Part shown: piece after piece, positions 54,613 through 63,059 of the stretch
Layout of the letters: each line of letters opens with the position of its first letter
Numbering within the stretch: the first letter of the stretch is position 1
Program-made: the position numbers and the translations under genes
NCBI RefSeq assembly: GCF_900101595.1
Contig: NZ_FMYY01000002.1
Location: 434,001 to 498,000, forward strand
Direction of reading: 5' to 3'
Source of the DNA: Paenibacillus sp. cl123
GTDB taxonomy: Bacteria > Bacillota > Bacilli > Paenibacillales > NBRC-103111
Length of the DNA stretch: 64,000 nucleotides
The notes under the pieces: generated by a model
Databases searched by the model: none
What the model was told of the DNA's origin: nothing
Seen by the model: only the letters and a program-made list of their open reading frames with translations

Positions 54613-54711
54613 CCCAGTTCGAAAAAGCAGACAACCTGATGGAGCTGGCAAAACTTCCAAATCTGTGTGCTGTCCTATCGCTTTAATATAAGTTTAATTT
54701 TCCTTGCACTT

Positions 54712-54741
54712 AAAAAAAGAGGCGCATGGTTAGCGGCCTCT
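54712..54741 (-). terminator. Intrinsic terminator of the Spo0E-like gene
   Basis: On the minus strand AGAGGC (54741-54736) pairs with GCCTCT (54723-54718) and is followed by a run of T (54718-54712). Confidence 0.85.
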
Positions 54742-54744
54742 GGT

Positions 54745-54915
54745 TTACTCGGCATGCTGCTTCATCTTGTTTCGTTGGATGGTCAGGACAAGGCGATCGA
54801 TTTGTTGACTGAGCTCAACCACTTGGGGATCAACAAAGCTTCCTCTTTGTTCTACCAGCATATAGAGCTGGTGTTGCATGCTCTCCAAGCGACGTTTCAA
54901 TTCCACTTCTTCCAT
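54745..54915 (-). CDS. Spo0E-like aspartyl-phosphate phosphatase
   Basis: A 56-residue two-helix protein beginning MEEVELKRRLESMQHQLY. It carries the Spo0E/YisI/YnzD signature in LSQQIDRLVLTIQ (SQxLDxLI type, with Ile for Leu). These proteins dephosphorylate Spo0A~P and delay sporulation. Length is typical of the short members such as YnzD and YisI. A modest TAAGGTAAG ribosome site precedes ATG 54915, and a clear terminator follows. It is convergent with no neighbour; regulated independently of the 61-residue gene downstream. Confidence 0.85.
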   Translation of the reverse strand: MEEVELKRRLESMQHQLYMLVEQRGSFVDPQVVELSQQIDRLVLTIQRNKMKQHAE

Positions 54916-55023
54916 CTTACCTTACCCAACTCCCACCAAATAAGTTGTCCGTATCTCGACCCATTATAATATGGATGACTTGTAAAGTTTGTAAATCGTT
55001 GTCGAATGCCTCATAATTTTTTT

Positions 55024-55052
55024 TTGACATAATGAAACAAATTTCGTATAGG
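55024..55052 (+). promoter_or_regulatory. Sigma-A promoter of the 48-residue protein gene
   Basis: TTGACA (55024-55029), a 17-base spacer and TATAGG (55047-55052), preceded by a T-tract. Confidence 0.75.
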
Positions 55053-55101
55053 CGTGGAGCGATTGCGGCATATTACTGCTGACATGGAGGTGAGACGACA
55101 A

Positions 55102-55248
55102 ATGAGCGGAAACAGCGAGGAATCCAGAAATAACCCGAATTATAAAGAAAATAAATACGTGCAGGAAGACAGCGCGATCTCGGCCGAGAAAGCGGCCAAG
55201 CGGCCTGCAAGCTTAAACGGCGTAACAAAGGAAAATAATCCCCAGTAG
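55102..55248 (+). CDS. Small hydrophilic protein, unknown function
   Basis: A 48-residue, Asn/Glu/Lys-rich, likely disordered peptide (MSGNSEESRNNPNYKENKY...). ATG 55102 follows GGAGGTGA. A clear promoter and a terminator (55299-55320) support it as a real gene. Composition recalls small spore-associated proteins, but no signature is present. Confidence 0.65.
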   Translation: MSGNSEESRNNPNYKENKYVQEDSAISAEKAAKRPASLNGVTKENNPQ

Positions 55249-55298
55249 GCAAAGCATCACGCTAAAGAATAACCGGCGCAGCTTGTCGGCCTTATTCG

Positions 55299-55320
55299 CC
55301 CCACTTTTGTGGGGTTATTT
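55299..55320 (+). terminator. Intrinsic terminator
   Basis: CCCCAC (55299-55304) and GTGGGG (55309-55314) around TTTT, then TTATTT. Confidence 0.8.
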
Positions 55321-55526
55321 CGCTTGTCCGGAGGCGGCAGCGACAGTGCGCTTCCGCACGAAGTGAGTCGTCAGACGCGGCAGCTGTTCCGAATCGCGGA
55401 GCCTGACGCACATGTGGTGGTAAACGGACGGAAAAACATGCTATAGTTAGGAAAAGGCCTTATCCGTTATCGCAAAAGAGTTGAGAGCGGATTCAGGCCG
55501 CGTACATAAAGGAGCAATCGCCTGCA

Positions 55527-56255
55527 ATGATCATTGTCCGCAACTTATCGAAGACTTATCCGCCTGACCACCGGGTGCTTCAGCGTCTCAGCTTTCAGGC
55601 CGACGAAGGCGAACTGGTAGCGCTGATCGGGGCCAGCGGCAGCGGTAAAACGACGCTGTTCCGCTGTCTGATGCTCAAAGAGAAATGGGACGAAGGGCAG
55701 TATATTTACGATGGCCGCGATATTACGGGCATCGGAGCTTGGGACAAGCTGAAGCTGCGCAAGCAGTGGGCTTATCTGGAGGAGAAGCCCCAGTTCAACC
55801 CCAAGAAGTCTGCGCTCAAAAATGTGCTTGGAGCTCTCCTATTCAAGAAGTCCTGGTGGCGCTTCCTTACCAATTCCGTATCTCCGGACGATCATATGGA
55901 AGCGATGGACTATTTGGACCGGGTAGGGCTGCTCGACAAAGCCCATGAACCTGTGGAGAAGCTCAGCGGAGGAGAGAAGCAGCGCGTGGCGCTGTGCCGG
56001 GCTCTGATCAAGGGAGCCAAGGTCATTTTCGCCGACGAGCCGGTTTCCGGGCTTGATCCGGAAGCGGCAAGCGTCATATTGCAGGATTTCCAGGCCATCT
56101 GCCGCAAGGAGAGACTGCTGATCTTCTGCAGCCTTCATCAAGTAGAGCTCGCGGAGAAGTATGGGTCGCGTATCTGGGGGCTCGCGGACGGCAAGTTCGT
56201 GGTCGACATCGCCGGACGAAGACTTACTCAGCGCGAGAAAGATCTGATTTTTTAA
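55527..56255 (+). CDS. Orphan ABC transporter ATP-binding protein, PhnC-like
   Basis: A 242-residue ATPase. Walker A GASGSGKTT, signature LSGGEKQRVALCRAL, Walker B VIFADEPVSGLDPE and switch CSLHQVELAEKYG are present. Overall layout (NLSKTYPPDHRVLQRLSF, GLLDKAHEPVEKLSGG) resembles phosphonate/phosphite PhnC ATPases. No permease or binding gene lies on either side, so its partner is unknown. ATG 55527 after AAAGGAGCAA. A perfect palindromic terminator follows. Confidence 0.85.
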   Translation: MIIVRNLSKTYPPDHRVLQRLSFQADEGELVALIGASGSGKTTLFRCLMLKEKWDEGQYIYDGRDITGIGAWDKLKLRKQWAYLEEKPQFNPKKSALKNVLGALLFKKSWWRFLTNSVSPDDHMEAMDYLDRVGLLDKAHEPVEKLSGGEKQRVALCRALIKGAKVIFADEPVSGLDPEAASVILQDFQAICRKERLLIFCSLHQVELAEKYGSRIWGLADGKFVVDIAGRRLTQREKDLIF

Positions 56256-56275
56256 TCCTCCCACAAGCGAACGAT

Positions 56276-56320
56276 CTTAAGGCCGGAGCGGCCGTCTTAC
56301 GACGCCGCCCCGGCCTTAAG
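56276..56320. terminator. Long bidirectional terminator
   Basis: CTTAAGGCCGG (56276-56286) pairs with CCGGCCTTAAG (56310-56320), extended inward by GCGGC/GTC and GAC/GCCGC. Shared by the ATPase gene (+) and the reductase gene (-). Confidence 0.8.
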
Positions 56321-56333
56321 CCGCTTTCCCGCA

Positions 56334-57314
56334 TTATCCCCTCAGCGATGCTATATGCTCAGCTATCCAACGTCCGTGCAGACGGCCAGTCTCGATGAAT
56401 ACTTCATTCGCATTGCGGCCCGAAGCCGCAACGCCCGCAATATAGATGCCAGGAACGGTAGTTTCCATCGTCTCCGGGTTGTATAGCGGCACTTCGTCAT
56501 CATCCTTGAAAGCGGCCCCGAGCGATCTGAGCAGGCTGCGGTCGGGGCGGAAGCCCGTCAGAGCGAGCACGAAATCATTGGCGACCTCTTCTTGTTTGCC
56601 GTTTGAAGCTATGATGACCGAAGAGGGACCGATATGTACGACCTGGGAGCGGAACCTCATCTGAATGCGCCCTTTATTAGCCATGCTCTCGAATATCGGA
56701 CGCACCCACGGTTTAATAACGGGTGAATATGTGTCGCCCCGGTATACAACCGTGACAATGGCCCCGGCGCGCTGAAGCTCCAGCGCAGCGTCTACCGCGG
56801 AGTTGCTGCCGCCGATCACGACAACCCGCGTGCCTGCATAAGGATGGGCCTCCCGGAAATAATGGCTTACCTTGGGCAGCTCCTCGCCTGGAATCCCCAG
56901 CATGTTCGGATGATCGAAGTAGCCGGTAGCTACGACGGCATAACGCGTACTCACTGTGCTGGCCCCGCCGTTCCGGTCCACGACATTCAGTTCGTAGCCC
57001 TCTCCGGTAACGTCCCGTTTGATCTCGGCCACCTTATGGTACGGACGAATTCGAAGCCCGCGGCGCGCGGCAACCGTCCGATAGTAATTCAGAGCTTCCA
57101 GCCGAGACGGCTTTTCATTGGGTGTGGAGAACGGATGATCGCCGATCTCCAGCAGCTCAGGCGTACTGAAAAACTGCATATAGGTCGGGTACAAATAAAT
57201 GGAGTGCACCACATTCTCCTTTTCAATCAGAAGCGGGTCAATTCCTATTCGCTGCAGCTCCAGGGCCGCAGACAATCCGCATGGACCTGCTCCTATGATC
57301 ACGACTTCTTCCAT
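56334..57314 (-). CDS. Bacillithiol-disulfide reductase YpdA-like FAD/NAD(P) oxidoreductase
   Basis: A 326-residue flavoprotein. FAD-binding GAGPCGLSAALELQ lies at 8-21; Cys12 equals the active-site Cys14 of Staphylococcus YpdA. VYRGDTYSPVIKPWVRPIF and a second Rossmann motif VVVIGGSNSAVDAALELQ (near 165) follow. The dithiol CxxC of thioredoxin reductase is absent, as expected for YpdA/Bdr, which keeps bacillithiol reduced using NADPH. ATG 57314 is chosen; an in-frame GTG at 57329 abuts the GAGG site. It ends at the long shared terminator. Confidence 0.9.
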   Translation of the reverse strand: MEEVVIIGAGPCGLSAALELQRIGIDPLLIEKENVVHSIYLYPTYMQFFSTPELLEIGDHPFSTPNEKPSRLEALNYYRTVAARRGLRIRPYHKVAEIKRDVTGEGYELNVVDRNGGASTVSTRYAVVATGYFDHPNMLGIPGEELPKVSHYFREAHPYAGTRVVVIGGSNSAVDAALELQRAGAIVTVVYRGDTYSPVIKPWVRPIFESMANKGRIQMRFRSQVVHIGPSSVIIASNGKQEEVANDFVLALTGFRPDRSLLRSLGAAFKDDDEVPLYNPETMETTVPGIYIAGVAASGRNANEVFIETGRLHGRWIAEHIASLRG

Positions 57315-57543
57315 AATAAACAGTCTCACCTCGCTGTTGCTTGCATCCGCATGATCTTGTGAAGTTTATTCACGCATTCTCATAGTACCCGATCTCAGCC
57401 CTTGATGCCAGTTTATCGAGGGAAACCACAACCCTCTATCTGCATGCATAGCGCTGGGATCCCGTTCATAGAATGGAGGACAAGCATGTCAAGCTGAGCC
57501 GGTCCGAGAATGTCAATGACCGTTGCCGAAAGGAAGCGATAGG

Positions 57544-58377
57544 ATGAGACTGTCCAGGTCCGCACATGCCGGAAAATTGTCTGTGTCCAAGTACCTCCTG
57601 ACCATACTGCTGCTCGCCGGATTCGTTCTCGGGACGTGGGCGGGGCTGCTCCTGGCAGCTCGCACGCCGAAGTCGCCTGCGGTGCTGGAGCACGAGCCTT
57701 CTTACCGGTATGAAACCTACAGGGCGTCCGACGGCACCTTACTGCATACCATGCGCACAAGTCCCGACCGTATTCATCTGCTTCCGATCGCAACCAACGT
57801 TACCGAGACGAAGGAGTATGGGATCAACGGAGGATTTTTTTGGAACGGGGACCTGCTCAGCATCGCGGTGGCGGATGACAGGCCGCTGAAAGGGGAGCCT
57901 CATGATTACGGCTCGGGGTGGAGCAATATTGATATGCCCAAGGGCACCCTGGTTTGGGACAAGCTGGCCGGCCGTTTTTCCGTCCAGATTGTCGAAGCGG
58001 CTAATCAGCTGCGGGTATCGGACCGGAAGCAGTATTGGGCGCAAGGCGGCGTCAGCATGTCGCTGCCGCTTGGCGACCAGTGGCGGAAGCAGGCGTCTGC
58101 AGAGGATATGCCGCTTATGGATGAGAGGAGGCGTCGTTCCGGCGCGGTCTACGACAAGGAAGGAGTGGTATGGCTGGTTGTCTCCGACAAGGCGGTGACC
58201 GCTGCCCAGTTCCGGCAAGCGATTCTTGAGACCGTGAACCCGGGCAAGCTGGAGGATGGCATCTTCCTGGATGGCGACGGCTCCTCTCAGATGAGGACGG
58301 AGGAGGTCAGGCTGCAGGGCGACCGGCGTGCCGTGTATCAGATGATAGCTGTGATCCGGCCACATAGCGACCGCTAG
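57544..58377 (+). CDS. Phosphodiester glycosidase-family (NAGPA/DUF2233-like) exported protein
   Basis: A 277-residue protein with a signal anchor at about 17-40 (KYLLTILLLAGFVLGTWAGLLLA). The catalytic-like domain shows EYGINGGFFW, GWSNIDMPKGTLVWD, QGGVSMSLPLG and DGIFLDGDGSSQM, the NGGFF and LDGGGSS-type motifs of phosphodiester glycosidases that remove GlcNAc phosphodiester caps or act on wall polymers. It likely faces the outside of the membrane. ATG 57544 follows AAAGGAAG. Standalone. Confidence 0.82.
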   Translation: MRLSRSAHAGKLSVSKYLLTILLLAGFVLGTWAGLLLAARTPKSPAVLEHEPSYRYETYRASDGTLLHTMRTSPDRIHLLPIATNVTETKEYGINGGFFWNGDLLSIAVADDRPLKGEPHDYGSGWSNIDMPKGTLVWDKLAGRFSVQIVEAANQLRVSDRKQYWAQGGVSMSLPLGDQWRKQASAEDMPLMDERRRRSGAVYDKEGVVWLVVSDKAVTAAQFRQAILETVNPGKLEDGIFLDGDGSSQMRTEEVRLQGDRRAVYQMIAVIRPHSDR

Positions 58378-58448
58378 CGCGAGCATTCGCGACAGCGGTT
58401 AATTTTTTGCAGGAAAAACGGATGAATTTTGCCAAATGCGAGGAAATG

Positions 58449-58476
58449 CGCAACTAAATGACAGATAGAACGTATA
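58449..58476 (+). promoter_or_regulatory. SigW-like promoter of yuaF-floT
   Basis: CGCAAC (58449-58454), a 16-base spacer and CGTATA (58471-58476). This fits the AAC-N16-CGTA core of ECF sigma-W promoters (consensus TGAAAC-N16-CGTA). B. subtilis yuaFGI is known to be under SigW. Confidence 0.6.
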
Positions 58477-58513
58477 GAATAGTGTAAGCTTGATAGGACG
58501 GGAGGGGATGGAG

Positions 58514-59071
58514 ATGCAGGACGTTTATGCCGGGATGTTGATTACAGGAGTGCTGTTTGCTCTGGTGACGGTTCTGTTCGGTGATTTGCTCAGCAATGCG
58601 CTTGACGGCATGTTTGACTGGTTGAGCGGCGATCTGCTTCATGCGCTGCAGCCGATGGTGCTGTTCAGCGGTATTACAGTGATGGGAGGCGCAGGTTGGC
58701 TGCTTAGCAGGTACAGCGCATTCGGAACGCTCGTCATCCTTGGGCTGGCTGTTCTGGCTGCCGTCGGCAGCTCCGTCCTGATCTACCTGCTCTATGTGAA
58801 GCCGATGGCGAACACGGACAGCTCGGTTGGCTTCTCCATGAAGGAGCTGGTCGGCAGGATCGGCGAGGTTTCCATCCCGGTGCCGGCCGCCGGCTGCGGC
58901 GAGGTATTGTTCAAGATCGGCGGCAGCCTGACCAATCAGATTGCCGAAAGCTTCGATGGAGAAAGCATCCCGGCGGGGGTGCGTGTCGTAACCGTCGAGG
59001 TCCGCGATGGGGCGGTGTTGGTAGCGCCGCTGGAAGCCGCACAATTAACGATGAGGAGTGATGGAGAATGA
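58514..59071 (+). CDS. YuaF-like membrane protein (NfeD family)
   Basis: A 185-residue protein with about four helices (YAGMLITGVLFALVTVLF, MVLFSGITVMGGAGWLL, TLVILGLAVLAAVGSSVLIYLL) and a C-terminal OB-like NfeD domain (MKELVGRIGEVSIPVP, VRVVTVEVRDGAVLVAP). Partner of flotillin FloT in membrane microdomains. Starts ATG 58508 or 58514, GGGAGGGG precedes. Its stop overlaps the flotillin ATG (ATGA). Confidence 0.88.
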   Translation: MQDVYAGMLITGVLFALVTVLFGDLLSNALDGMFDWLSGDLLHALQPMVLFSGITVMGGAGWLLSRYSAFGTLVILGLAVLAAVGSSVLIYLLYVKPMANTDSSVGFSMKELVGRIGEVSIPVPAAGCGEVLFKIGGSLTNQIAESFDGESIPAGVRVVTVEVRDGAVLVAPLEAAQLTMRSDGE

Positions 59072-60624
59072 GCGGTCTCGGAAGTGATGTATTAGTCGTA
59101 CCAGGTATTATCGTAGGAGTCATCATAGTTCTCGGTCTTGCGTTCTGGGCCAGATACAAGACGGTCAGCCCCGACGAAGCCATGATCGTAACAGGTTCAT
59201 TCCTCGGCAAACGCAATGTATTGGAAGATGATACCGGCCGCCGGATCAAGATCGTTCGCGGCGGAGGTTCCTTTATTCTACCGGTATTCCAGCAGGCCGA
59301 GTTCTTGTCCTTGCTGTCGCACAAGCTGGACGTGTCCACGCCTGAGGTTTACACCGAGCAAGGCGTGCCCGTTATGGCGGATGGGGTGGCGATCATCAAG
59401 ATCGGCGGAGCGGTGGAAGACGTGGCGACGGCGGCCGAGCAGTTCATGGGCAAGCCTACCGAAGCGCTGAAGGGCGAAGCCCAGGAAGTGCTGGAAGGTC
59501 ATCTGCGCGCCATACTCGGATCGATGACCGTCGAGGAAGTATACCGGAACCGGGATAAATTTGCCCAAGAAGTGCAAGGGGTCGCGGCCAAGGATCTGAA
59601 GAAGATGGGGCTGCAGATCGTCTCCTTCACGATCAAGGACCTGCGCGACAAGCACGGTTATCTCGATGCGCTCGGTAAGCCGCGGATCGCAGCGGTCAAG
59701 CGCGATGCGGAGATTGCCGAAGCGCAGGCGGTCAGGGATTCCCGGATTCAGAAGGCCCAGGCGGAAGAAGAGGGCCAGAAGGCGGAGCTTGTGCGCGATA
59801 CGAATATTGCGGAGGCAAGCAAGGAGAAGGAGCTGAAGGTCGCCTCCTTTAAGAAGGAGCAGGACTCGGCCCGCGCCGAAGCGGATCAAGCCTATCATAT
59901 CCAGGAAGCGCGCTCCAAGCAAAGCGTAGTCGAGGAGCAGATGCGGGTCGAGATTGTTCGCAGAGAACGCGAGATCGACCTGGAAGCGAAGGAAATACTT
60001 CGCCGCGAGAAGCAATATGACGCCGAGGTGAAGAAGAAGGCGGATGCCGACCGCTACGCGGTCGTACAGGCGGCTGAAGCGGATAAAGCGAAGCAAATCA
60101 CGCAAGCGGAAGCGATGCAGTTCCGCATCGAGGCGGAAGCGAAGGCGATGGCGGAGCAGAAGCGGCTGGAAGGTCTTGCGATTGCAGACGCCGAGCGGGC
60201 CAAAGGTACGGCGGAGGCGGAGGTTATCCGGCTGCGCGGTCTTGCCGAAGCGGAAGCCAAGGAAAGGCTTGCCGAAGCGTTCGAGAAGTTCGGAGAAGCG
60301 GCCATCCTCGATATTATCGTCAAGATGCTCCCTGAGCTGGCAGGGCGGATTGCCGAGCCGATCAAGTCCATCGACAAGCTGACCGTCGTGGATACGGGCA
60401 ACGGCCAAGGCGCTACGCGCGTCAGCAACTACGTAACCGAGCTGATGGCCACCGCCCCCGAGATGCTGAAGAGCGTCAGCGGTCTCGATGTGGAGCAGTT
60501 GATCAAGAACTTCACGGAGAAAGCCGGAGCCAAGCCGGCGCAAACAGCCGCTCCGGTTGTCACCCTGCCGGTTCAAGGCGACAGCAAGCCTGGCGTCCCA
60601 GGAACGGAAGGACCCGCCAATTAA
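59068..60624 (+). CDS. floT: Flotillin (FloT/YuaG-like)
   Basis: A 518-residue membrane-raft scaffold protein. A short N-terminal hydrophobic hairpin (VLVVPGIIVGVIIVLGLAFWARYK) precedes the SPFH domain (about 30-200, PDEAMIVTGSFLG, VSTPEVYTEQGVPV). A long coiled coil rich in Ala/Glu/Lys (about 210-400) contains the EA repeats of the flotillin domain. The C-terminus (450-518) is Pro/Ala-rich. B. subtilis FloT has 509 residues. It is translationally coupled to yuaF. Membrane-stress regulation is implied by the SigW-like promoter. Confidence 0.93.
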   Translation: MSGLGSDVLVVPGIIVGVIIVLGLAFWARYKTVSPDEAMIVTGSFLGKRNVLEDDTGRRIKIVRGGGSFILPVFQQAEFLSLLSHKLDVSTPEVYTEQGVPVMADGVAIIKIGGAVEDVATAAEQFMGKPTEALKGEAQEVLEGHLRAILGSMTVEEVYRNRDKFAQEVQGVAAKDLKKMGLQIVSFTIKDLRDKHGYLDALGKPRIAAVKRDAEIAEAQAVRDSRIQKAQAEEEGQKAELVRDTNIAEASKEKELKVASFKKEQDSARAEADQAYHIQEARSKQSVVEEQMRVEIVRREREIDLEAKEILRREKQYDAEVKKKADADRYAVVQAAEADKAKQITQAEAMQFRIEAEAKAMAEQKRLEGLAIADAERAKGTAEAEVIRLRGLAEAEAKERLAEAFEKFGEAAILDIIVKMLPELAGRIAEPIKSIDKLTVVDTGNGQGATRVSNYVTELMATAPEMLKSVSGLDVEQLIKNFTEKAGAKPAQTAAPVVTLPVQGDSKPGVPGTEGPAN

Positions 60625-60674
60625 TTTATTTAAAGTTTCGAACGCTATAATAGCAGGTAAATACGTATCATAAC

Positions 60675-60704
60675 GCAGAAGGGCAGCGGAAGCTGCCCTT
60701 CTGC
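60675..60704. terminator. Perfect 13-bp stem-loop
   Basis: GCAGAAGGGCAGC (60675-60687) pairs with GCTGCCCTTCTGC (60692-60704) with a four-base loop. It follows floT; no T-run is present. Confidence 0.65.
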
Positions 60705-60832
60705 ACCTGCTCTGCAAACAAACGATAAGTTCCCGGCGTCCCCTCGCATGTCTGTCCGGACATGGCTTCGGACTTCCTGAACCGTTCGAGTCTTGCAGCT
60801 TGCAGGGATTTGTCTTGGCTGGAGGGGAACCG

Positions 60833-62239
60833 ATGGCTCTGCCTAAGCACAACGGAATGAATCTTACGGAAGGACCGCTCGCGAAGAAACTGCTCGTATT
60901 CGCCATGCCTATTCTGCTGGGCAATGTGATGCAGTCGCTGAACGGCACGATCAATGCGATCTGGGTAGGCAATTTTTTGGGTGAAGGCGCATTCGCCGCC
61001 ACCTCCAACGCCAACAACATTATGTTTTTCCTGCTGAGTCTTGTATTCGGGATCGGGATGGCCTCGACCATCCTGGTCGGGCAGCGGATCGGAGCCAAGG
61101 ATGAGATCGGGGCCAAACGGGTAGTGGGCGCAAGCGCGCTGTTTTATGTGCTGTTGTCCGTGTTGATAGCGGCCGCAGGGCTGCTGTTGAGCACACGTAT
61201 TCTCCATTGGATGCAGACGCCGGCGGATTCCATGGATTACGCGCTGGGCTACATAAGGATTACATTTATCGGCATTCCGTTTATGTTCTTTTTCAATTTC
61301 GTCATGACTATACTCCGGGGAGCCGGGGATGCGAAGACGCCGTTTTATTTCCTGCTGCTGTCGGCCCTGCTCGATATTGCGCTCAACCCTTTGCTCATCT
61401 TCGGGTTCGGTCCCATCCCGCGGATGGAGACGGCGGGCTCCGCGCTCGCGGCTGTCATCGCGCAAGGCATCAGCCTGGCGGCCTTCATCGCCTATCTGTA
61501 CCGGCAAAAGCATCCGCTGCGGCTGACAGGCTCCGACCGCCGGTATGTACGGCTCGACCCTCAGATTATCAAGCTTCTGGTCCGCAAGGGCATTCCGATG
61601 GGCCTGCAGATGCTGACGGTATCTTCCAGCGCCATAGCCGTCGTCTCGCTGGTGAACAGCTTCGGCTCTGCGGCCACGGCGGCGTTCGGCGCTGCGATGC
61701 AAATCTCCAGCTACGTGCAGATGCCGGCGATGGCTATCGGCGGCGCGGTATCGGCAGCAGCCGCTCAGAATGTGGGGGCGGGGAAATGGGACCGGGTACA
61801 CCGCACGACCGGGATCGGCTGCTTGTTCAACCTGCTGATGACCGGCTTGCTGGTCGCTTTGATCTATGGCTGGAATGAGCGAATTCTGCATATTTTCCTC
61901 AAGGACGAATCCGCGATCCAGATCGGCATGAACATCAATCATATTACGCTGTGGGCTTATATCGTATTCGGCATTACCTTCGTCGTGTCCGGAGTTATCC
62001 GCTCGACAGGCGCGGTCATGATCCCGCTGCTGACGACCTTTTTGGCGTTATGGTGTTTTCGAATCCCGTTTGCCTATTACCTGGGAAAGACGTTCGGCCT
62101 GAATGCTGTCTGGTGGAGCTTCCCGATAGGCTTTGTATGCGCGCTGCTGTTGTCCGCATCCTATTACTTCTGGGGCAGCTGGAGAAAGAGCAGCATGAAG
62201 ATCGATCCCCCTGGGGGTGAAGCGGTTTCCGTTTCTTAG
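60833..62239 (+). CDS. MATE family efflux transporter
   Basis: A 468-residue exporter with about 12 helices in two halves. EGPLAKKLLVFAMPILLGNVMQSL opens the first MatE domain; GQRIGAKDEIGAKRVVGAS and TILRGAGDAKTPFYF are family positions. The second half has VRKGIPMGLQMLTVSSSAIAVVSLVN and ends VWWSFPIGF. Paralog of the truncated gene at 1-446. ATG 60833 after GGAGGGGAACC. Substrate unknown, likely cationic drugs or flavonoid-type compounds. Confidence 0.92.
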   Translation: MALPKHNGMNLTEGPLAKKLLVFAMPILLGNVMQSLNGTINAIWVGNFLGEGAFAATSNANNIMFFLLSLVFGIGMASTILVGQRIGAKDEIGAKRVVGASALFYVLLSVLIAAAGLLLSTRILHWMQTPADSMDYALGYIRITFIGIPFMFFFNFVMTILRGAGDAKTPFYFLLLSALLDIALNPLLIFGFGPIPRMETAGSALAAVIAQGISLAAFIAYLYRQKHPLRLTGSDRRYVRLDPQIIKLLVRKGIPMGLQMLTVSSSAIAVVSLVNSFGSAATAAFGAAMQISSYVQMPAMAIGGAVSAAAAQNVGAGKWDRVHRTTGIGCLFNLLMTGLLVALIYGWNERILHIFLKDESAIQIGMNINHITLWAYIVFGITFVVSGVIRSTGAVMIPLLTTFLALWCFRIPFAYYLGKTFGLNAVWWSFPIGFVCALLLSASYYFWGSWRKSSMKIDPPGGEAVSVS

Positions 62240-62257
62240 CGAGGAAGGGCGAAAAAT

Positions 62258-62283
62258 AAACGACATGAATGATTCATGTCGTT
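62258..62283 (-). terminator. Terminator overlapping the udk stop codon
   Basis: AACGACATGAA pairs with TTCATGTCGTT around four bases. On the minus strand it continues TATTTTT. The stem includes the TGA of the uridine kinase gene. Confidence 0.8.
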
Positions 62284-62888
62284 AAATACTTTTCGGTCAA
62301 GATGGAAAGCAGTTGAATGCCGACTTCGTTCTGCCCGCCTTCGGGTATAATGATGTCGGCATATTTTTTGGACGGCTCGATGAACGCTTCATGCATGGGT
62401 TTCACCGTGTTCAGATACTGGTCATGGATCGACTGGATCGATCTGCCGCGTTCATGGATATCGCGAAGCACCCGGCGGAGGATGCGAACATCGGGGTCCG
62501 TATCGACAAAAACCTTGATATCGAGTATCGTGCGCAGCTGCTCGTCCGACAGCACATGCAGTCCCTCGATGATGACGATCTTATTGGGCTTCAGCTCCAC
62601 CGTGTCGGAGGCCGAGCGGGCGTGCTGCGAGAAGTCGTATACCGGAGCCTGTACGACCTGCAACTGCTTGAGCTGCTGCAGGTGGGCATACAGCAGGTCG
62701 TTGTCGAAGGCGAGCGGATGGTCATAATTGATGCTCTCCCGCTCGCTGAATGGCAGATGCGGGTTGTCCTTATAGTAATTATCCTGGGAGATAAAAGTAA
62801 CTTTGTTTTTCCCCAGACGGTCGATGACCGAGCGGGCGACAGTCGTCTTGCCTGAACCTGTGCCTCCGGCGATGCCGATAATTAACAT
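62274..62888 (-). CDS. udk: Uridine/cytidine kinase
   Basis: A 204-residue P-loop kinase converting uridine or cytidine to UMP or CMP in pyrimidine salvage. Walker A GGTGSGKTT (8-16), the DNYYKD substrate loop, NYDHPLAFD, PVYDFSQHAR and EGLHVLSDEQLR are diagnostic. RRVLRDIHERGRS is the lid. Length equals B. subtilis Udk. ATG 62888 is preceded by AGGAGGAATACCC. Ends in the terminator hairpin. Confidence 0.95.
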   Translation of the reverse strand: MLIIGIAGGTGSGKTTVARSVIDRLGKNKVTFISQDNYYKDNPHLPFSERESINYDHPLAFDNDLLYAHLQQLKQLQVVQAPVYDFSQHARSASDTVELKPNKIVIIEGLHVLSDEQLRTILDIKVFVDTDPDVRILRRVLRDIHERGRSIQSIHDQYLNTVKPMHEAFIEPSKKYADIIIPEGGQNEVGIQLLSILTEKYLTT

Positions 62889-63059
62889 GATGGGTATTCC
62901 TCCTGGCGCTGTCTTGTCGAAGGTTTATTGTACCATAATGCGTTTGCGAAAACGAGGTCCTGAGGCTGCGGGCAGCTGCACCTTTGCGCTTGCTTCACGG
63001 GACAAAAGGTGATTAACTGGTTTCAGGAAGGATGCTGTACAGACGGGAGTGCTTGCAAG

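Noticed and set aside
59278-61116. 612-codon antisense frame across floT and the MATE start
   Set aside because: Shadow of the Ala/Glu-rich flotillin coiled coil; composition is Leu/Arg-rich and no motif is present.
60668-61942. 424-codon antisense frame over the MATE gene
   Set aside because: No domain, no ribosome site, overlaps a certain membrane-protein gene.
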